Positions 7,041 to 10,585 of a DNA stretch of 10,585 nucleotides are shown here, piece by piece (the stretch's first letter is position 1; every line of letters starts with the position of its first letter). The translations under genes were made by a program, and so were the position numbers. The DNA is from Ferruginibacter sp. (GTDB lineage: Bacteria; Bacteroidota; Bacteroidia; Chitinophagales; Chitinophagaceae). The notes below the pieces were generated by a model, which was given only the letters and a program-made list of their open reading frames with translations, was not told the DNA's origin and searched no databases. Where the stretch lies: positions 1 to 10,585 of the forward strand of contig JANYFI010000134.1 in the NCBI GenBank assembly GCA_025362765.1. Direction: 5' to 3'.

Positions 7041-7155
7041 GGGTGCATTTAAAATTGTCGCATCACTTTTGCGGCTTTGTGCGGTGAGTACACAGCCCAC
7101 GGCGGGCTGCCCTGGCTGGTGTCCTCACCAGCCAGGAACTATTTTAAATGGACCC
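7041..7155. mobile_element. MITE-like non-autonomous element, 115 bp
   Basis: The ends are GGGTGCATTTAAAAT (7041-7055) and ATTTTAAATGGACCC (7141-7155), inverted repeats matching at 14 of 15 bases. They are bounded exactly by 8-bp direct copies of CCAACAAA. The interior has no credible gene but is rich in secondary structure and much more GC-rich than its flanks: a 6-bp stem (7093-7098 with 7104-7109) and a perfect 11-bp stem with a 4-base loop (7111-7121 with 7126-7136). Eight-base duplications are made by several transposase families (for example IS1595, ISL3 and IS66 types), so the mobilising family cannot be named from this alone. No transposase is encoded in the window. Confidence 0.8.
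7111..7136. repeat. Perfect 11-bp GC-rich hairpin inside the element
   Basis: CCTGGCTGGTG (7111-7121) pairs with CACCAGCCAGG (7126-7136) around TCCT. Without a T-run on either side it is not a normal intrinsic terminator, but it would form a very stable RNA or cruciform structure. Confidence 0.8.
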
Positions 7156-7163
7156 CCAACAAA
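7156..7163. repeat. Right copy of 8-bp target duplication, CCAACAAA
   Basis: Identical to 7033-7040 and immediately adjacent to the right inverted repeat. The exact match suggests that the insertion is not very old. Confidence 0.85.
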
Positions 7164-7186
7164 CACCCTAAATTGTATGTTAATGA

Positions 7187-7215
7187 AAAAGGATGATACC
7201 ATGTATCATCCTTTT
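7187..7215 (-). terminator. Intrinsic terminator after the small PIDGG gene
   Basis: AAAAGGATGATAC (7187-7199) pairs exactly with GTATCATCCTTTT (7203-7215) over a 3-base loop. On the minus strand the stem ends in CCTTTTT (7192-7186), giving the T-run expected of a rho-independent terminator, and it lies 21 bases past the stop at 7237. The A-T pairs at the stem base would make it partly active on the plus strand too. It separates the surface-protein unit from the polysaccharide operon. Confidence 0.8.
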
Positions 7216-7236
7216 AACAAAAAATAACGATATATT

Positions 7237-7467
7237 TTATAGGTTTTCTATCACGTTTAATTTCCTGTTCTCTTTTATTTTTTTTGCGCCATAGCCGATG
7301 CCTGCTGCCAACAATAAGGTTATTCCCCCATCAATGGGACAGGGAGGTGCATCAGGATCCAGGAAATCACAATCACCTCCGGGTTGCGCAGACAGCATCA
7401 CCGGCAAAAAAGACAGGAATAAAAAAAACATACCTGACATCAATAAATGTTTACCAATTTTTCTCAT
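7237..7467 (-). CDS. Small secreted or membrane protein with PIDGG C-terminal sorting-type tail
   Basis: 76 residues. A signal peptide is clear: basic start MRKIGK, hydrophobic core about 8-24 and probable cleavage after LSA (Ala27, before Gln28). A short Asp/Pro-rich part with two cysteines (Cys33, Cys43) follows. Then comes PIDGG (44-48), a hydrophobic stretch LLLAAGIGYG (51-60) and a basic end AKKIKENRK (61-69). This tripartite signature resembles what NCBI annotates, as I recall, as the PID-CTERM protein-sorting domain of Bacteroidota; I cannot check that here. By analogy with PEP-CTERM and exosortase pairs the tail may be a processing or anchoring signal, but no exosortase is in the window. 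The gene follows the T9SS surface protein by 147 bases and is closed by a terminator. The mature part before the tail is only about 16 residues, so the protein may be little more than signal and tail. Confidence 0.8.
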   Translation of the reverse strand: MRKIGKHLLMSGMFFLFLSFLPVMLSAQPGGDCDFLDPDAPPCPIDGGITLLLAAGIGYGAKKIKENRKLNVIENL

Positions 7468-7614
7468 TGCAAATACAGTTTTTCAATCTTCAAGATTTAA
7501 GTGGATTCGTAAAATTAACGATAGTTTTGGTATTATAGTTTTCATCAAAGGATTTATTATATTTTTATTTTTTCCGTCCCTGAACCACTTAGTTTCCGGA
7601 CAGGCCTGTATTTT
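7468..7614 (-). other. Spacer between surface protein and PIDGG gene
   Basis: 147 AT-rich bases hold no gene. A 10-bp palindrome ACAGGCCTGT (7600-7609) lies just past the surface-protein stop. It has no loop and, on the minus strand, no T-run, so it is not a clear terminator. No full promoter could be recognised, and the two genes may be cotranscribed. Confidence 0.4.
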
Positions 7615-10585
7615 TTACTCAATTGTTATTTTTAAGGTTTTAACAATGTTTTCCGGCGTAACTATTTGTAATAAATCTATAGCTGCTGATCCTGTATTTT
7701 TATGCTCCATGTCAAGCGCTACTCTATAGTCACCAGTATAGTTGATAAGCCATTCATTCAACAATTTCCCCTCTTGATTGAATCTTTTTACTATATACCT
7801 TCCCTGCGGTTGTTTAGAAAAATACAACTGAATAACACCCCCTTTTACCGGATTGGGATATACTGTAATGCCGGCTGCATTCATATTCCAATCAGTAGAC
7901 ACAATGCTGCTATAGTGCTCTGTTGCGTTCTTGTCAATGCTTCTGACACGGTAAAAATTACTGCCCGCCAGGGGATTTTCATCTATAATTTCATACGCCG
8001 CTACGCCCTGTTCCTTTCTCGCCGTTATTTGTTTCATTTCCCGAAATTGTACTCCATCTGCTGACTTTTCAATAATATAATTATCCGTACTGGCATCATT
8101 TACAACACTCCAGTGTAGCAATATGCCATTGTTTTTCGTTACTGCTGCAATCGTTGCAAAAACGCCCGCCTGTGTAAGGGCTTTATTTTTCAAAATAATA
8201 TAAAAGCGGTTAGCTGCGGCACTTGCACTCTCCTTGTTTACGGCAAAAGAAATCCGCGATGCCTGTTGCAAACTTAAGGGGGTAGAACGCTGGGTGTAGC
8301 TGTCTTCGAGTGTAGCCTCCAGCACCGTATTTGCAGGCTGTGGTATTATTTCAAACTGGTAATTTCGGGCGCTATGATTGCTCAATACTAAAAACAACGT
8401 ATCGGCCGTACTCACGGAAGCCCTTCGCTCTACAGCAACCTGCTGATTTTCCCTTATCAATGCGAGGCTCTCCTGTTGATTGTGCAGCTTGGCGGCATCG
8501 GCTTCGTTTACGTGGTTATCGAAGCCATCTTTAAACTCCACCATTATGCCATCCGCAAGTGTTGTTGTACTGTCATTATTTAGTAAATACAGGTTGGTTC
8601 TCAGCGAAAATCCTTCAGGAACGTTGTTTCCCACTGGGCGGAATATAGCAGGATTGCCGCCAGGCCATTTATCCAGTTCGGTAAAGACCATATTGGCGAT
8701 CGGTGCTGTCCGTTTTACAAAAAAAGCCTGGCCGGATTGAATAATACTGTCTTGTTTACCTATGGGGCTGGGCGGTGTCGCAATCCATTTGCCACCGGCG
8801 AGCACGCTGTAGGTCATAGTAATATAAGCACCGTGCTGCGCATTCAGGTTCGGATCCCAGGTATAAAAAGTACCATTGTCAATACCTGGCGTAGCAGCTA
8901 CAATGGAGGCCACTTTTACAGGCGAAGCATAGGGATTCCCAACCAAACAAAATCCGGGAGTCGCAAGTCCGCTGAGCGTGAAAGCCTGGTTCTTTATCAA
9001 TAGCTTTCCGGTATCTCTTAAAATGGTGCTATTGGAAAAAGGAGGATTAAATAAGTTATTGGTACTTCTGTCTCCCCTCACAAAAATAAAGAATCCAATA
9101 TTGTCTGACGAGCCTGTGGTGCCGGCTATCAAACTGGTTTTAGTACTGGTCACTTCTTCTAATAACTGCGTGGTGCTGTTAAAAGTTTTTAGCGAGCTGT
9201 TGTTATAAGGTGAAATATCCAATCCATTGGTTAAAGGGTTGGCATTTTTACCCGTAATAAAAGTACCGCTCATGGCAGTTATTGCCCCCGAGTGTTGCCA
9301 TGAGCCAAAAATGGTACCGGTTAACGGATCTGCAGTAACCGGTGCAGTAATTAGCCGCCAGGCTCTTTTGGGAGGAAAATATCGTTCTACTACAAAACGT
9401 CCGGTGACTCCATAATTTATTTTTACGCCTGGCAAATCGGGTATGCTACCAAGCCTGGCAGTTTTACCTGCTGTTGACAGCAGCGTAATGAAATTTTCGC
9501 CCAGTGATAATTCTGTAGCAAGGTTGGTTTGCAGGTTGCTTAGTTGCAGGGAATCAGCGATGCTGGCGTTGCCTGCCAGGGTTTTTATGCCGTTATTGTC
9601 TAGAAGCAAATTGTTATAAGCGAGGCCTGCAAACAATTGGTTAGTACCATTTAATAAAACTGTGCCATTGTTATGGTCAAAACTTACCGTGCCTGTTTTA
9701 ACCAGGTTTCCCTGCACAGTTAAGATGCCCCCTGGCGCTTTCTTTACACCTGCTGTTCCGGAAAGTATCAAATGCTGGTACGGCATTGTATTCGTAATTA
9801 ACTGGTCGCCACTTACCTGGGGTGGATTTGATCTGGAGTAGTTAATGGTACTGTTTGATTGTAATACAATGTTTTCTATATTATCCCTGATAGCGGGGGA
9901 ATTTAAGCCAACCAATGGCCCGTTAAAGCCCAACGCATTTCCGCACCTGAAACTGGCCCCGGATTCCACTACCACAGTTTGATTACCCGAAGGTCCGATA
10001 ATGGCATTGTCATTAATTTCAAATGTTGCCCCGTTCTTTATAGTAAAAACACCATCATCGGCAAGGATGATATTACCGCTGGAGTTACCTGTAAACTGAC
10101 CGGTAATTTCAATATTTTTATAGGTTTTACTTCGGATAGTTTGTCCGCTGTTATTGTTACAATTGAACTGCACTACGCCACCAGTAAGCGTATAAGTGCC
10201 CGCCATATGGGGTTGTGGATTAGTTGTTCCGCTCAAAATCAATCTTCCGCCATCCATGGAGAGATTGGTATTCAGGTCACCAAAAACATGAATTCCCGCA
10301 TCAACAGTGGTATTGCCGGTAATAAATATAGTACCGGCGGGGCTACAGGCATTGGATAGTTTTTTAACTCCACCTCCGGAAAAAATAAGGTTACTATAGT
10401 CATCTCTTTTAGTAATTTCCTGGTTGCCGGCCAATCCATATTCAACCGTACTGCCGGCATTTAGTGTGGTGGTAACACCGGGTATAGCACCATTGGTGCC
10501 GGTAAAATTATCCTTATCGCGGTTAATAAATGTTCCACTTAACTCAACGGTACCTCCACCGCCATTGATCACCTGACTTTCCCCG
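7615..10585 (-). CDS. T9SS-exported surface protein with beta-repeat region (5' end outside the window)
   Basis: 989 codons are visible. The frame is open to base 10585, so the signal peptide and true start are missing; the GTG at 10572 is internal. Residues about 1-390 are rich in Gly, Asn, Thr and Ser, with recurring blocks such as Y-S-N-L-I-F-S-G-G-G (near 62), YKNIEITG (near 154), YQHLILSG (near 268) and YNNLLLDNNG (near 322). This is typical of stacked beta-strand (beta-helix-like) surface proteins. The segment VVERYFPPKRAWRLITAPV (near 392-410) is, from my knowledge, common in this class of Bacteroidota proteins. NPYASPV and QAFFVKR follow in the middle region. An FnIII-like domain covers roughly 815-895 (LLHWSVVNDASTDNYIIEKS). 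The T9SS type A C-terminal domain starts near 905 (TVYPNPVKGG, YPNP at 909-912) and ends TLKITIE. The CTD directs export across the outer membrane and is then removed. Adhesion is a plausible role, but no binding or catalytic domain is recognised. Confidence 0.88.
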   Translation of the reverse strand, partial: GESQVINGGGGTVELSGTFINRDKDNFTGTNGAIPGVTTTLNAGSTVEYGLAGNQEITKRDDYSNLIFSGGGVKKLSNACSPAGTIFITGNTTVDAGIHVFGDLNTNLSMDGGRLILSGTTNPQPHMAGTYTLTGGVVQFNCNNNSGQTIRSKTYKNIEITGQFTGNSSGNIILADDGVFTIKNGATFEINDNAIIGPSGNQTVVVESGASFRCGNALGFNGPLVGLNSPAIRDNIENIVLQSNSTINYSRSNPPQVSGDQLITNTMPYQHLILSGTAGVKKAPGGILTVQGNLVKTGTVSFDHNNGTVLLNGTNQLFAGLAYNNLLLDNNGIKTLAGNASIADSLQLSNLQTNLATELSLGENFITLLSTAGKTARLGSIPDLPGVKINYGVTGRFVVERYFPPKRAWRLITAPVTADPLTGTIFGSWQHSGAITAMSGTFITGKNANPLTNGLDISPYNNSSLKTFNSTTQLLEEVTSTKTSLIAGTTGSSDNIGFFIFVRGDRSTNNLFNPPFSNSTILRDTGKLLIKNQAFTLSGLATPGFCLVGNPYASPVKVASIVAATPGIDNGTFYTWDPNLNAQHGAYITMTYSVLAGGKWIATPPSPIGKQDSIIQSGQAFFVKRTAPIANMVFTELDKWPGGNPAIFRPVGNNVPEGFSLRTNLYLLNNDSTTTLADGIMVEFKDGFDNHVNEADAAKLHNQQESLALIRENQQVAVERRASVSTADTLFLVLSNHSARNYQFEIIPQPANTVLEATLEDSYTQRSTPLSLQQASRISFAVNKESASAAANRFYIILKNKALTQAGVFATIAAVTKNNGILLHWSVVNDASTDNYIIEKSADGVQFREMKQITARKEQGVAAYEIIDENPLAGSNFYRVRSIDKNATEHYSSIVSTDWNMNAAGITVYPNPVKGGVIQLYFSKQPQGRYIVKRFNQEGKLLNEWLINYTGDYRVALDMEHKNTGSAAIDLLQIVTPENIVKTLKITIE

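Larger units (their letters stand above)
6913..7236. other. 324-bp intergenic region between the two transcription units
   Basis: No gene is supported. From right to left it holds the terminator of the PIDGG gene (7187-7215), the 8-bp duplication and 115-bp MITE-like element (7033-7163), a possible promoter (7006-7036) and the AT-rich leader of the export operon (6913-7005). No clear Shine-Dalgarno sequence precedes the ATG at 6912; the nearest purine-rich run is AAAGAA. Confidence 0.6.

Noticed and set aside
7024..7227. Plus-strand open frame of 67 codons
   Set aside because: It runs across the mobile element, both target duplications and the terminator stem, and resembles no known protein.
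7600..7609. Palindrome ACAGGCCTGT as terminator of the T9SS gene
   Set aside because: It has no loop for a hairpin and no T-run on the minus strand. The strong terminator is after the next gene.
7284..7729. Overlapping plus-strand frames opposite the PIDGG gene
   Set aside because: They lie antisense to a gene with a clear signal peptide and tail, and their translations show no domain or coherent composition.
10570..10572. GTG as the start of the T9SS protein
   Set aside because: The frame continues to the window edge and no signal peptide follows this codon, although T9SS cargo needs one. It is internal.

Overview
The window looks like a chromosomal segment of a Bacteroidota bacterium, most likely from the Chitinophagaceae or a near relative. 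The evidence is a large surface protein ending in a type IX secretion (T9SS) C-terminal domain, a small protein with a PIDGG sorting-type tail, an UpxY-like NusG paralog, AT-rich spacers and little sign of Shine-Dalgarno sequences. Every supported gene lies on the minus strand, so transcription runs from high to low coordinates. No RNA gene, CRISPR array or plus-strand gene was found.

Right part (about 7190-10585): a T9SS-exported, repeat-rich surface protein whose start lies outside the window, then a 76-residue secreted or membrane protein with a PIDGG tail. A strong hairpin at 7187-7215 probably ends this unit.

Spacer 6913-7236: besides the terminator it holds a 115-bp element with 15-bp terminal inverted repeats (14/15 matching), flanked by a perfect 8-bp direct duplication. 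This is the signature of a non-autonomous mobile element (MITE). It lies just upstream of the polysaccharide locus and next to a possible promoter.

Left part (1-6912): an exopolysaccharide or capsule locus. In order of transcription it encodes a Wza-like outer-membrane export lipoprotein, a Wzc-like chain-length regulator fused to a BY-kinase with a nine-fold Gly-Tyr tail, an UpxY-like antiterminator, a glutamine-dependent asparagine synthetase-type amidotransferase that starts with TTG, and a family 4-type glycosyltransferase cut by the window edge. The first two proteins would form the envelope-spanning export machine. The antiterminator would help polymerase read through the long operon. 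The last two would act in sugar modification and repeat-unit assembly. Two long structured untranslated stretches flank the antiterminator gene (3442-3654 and 2573-2940).

The most notable items are the MITE with its target duplication, the Gly-Tyr kinase tail, the PIDGG protein beside an export locus, and the inverted repeats around the antiterminator gene.
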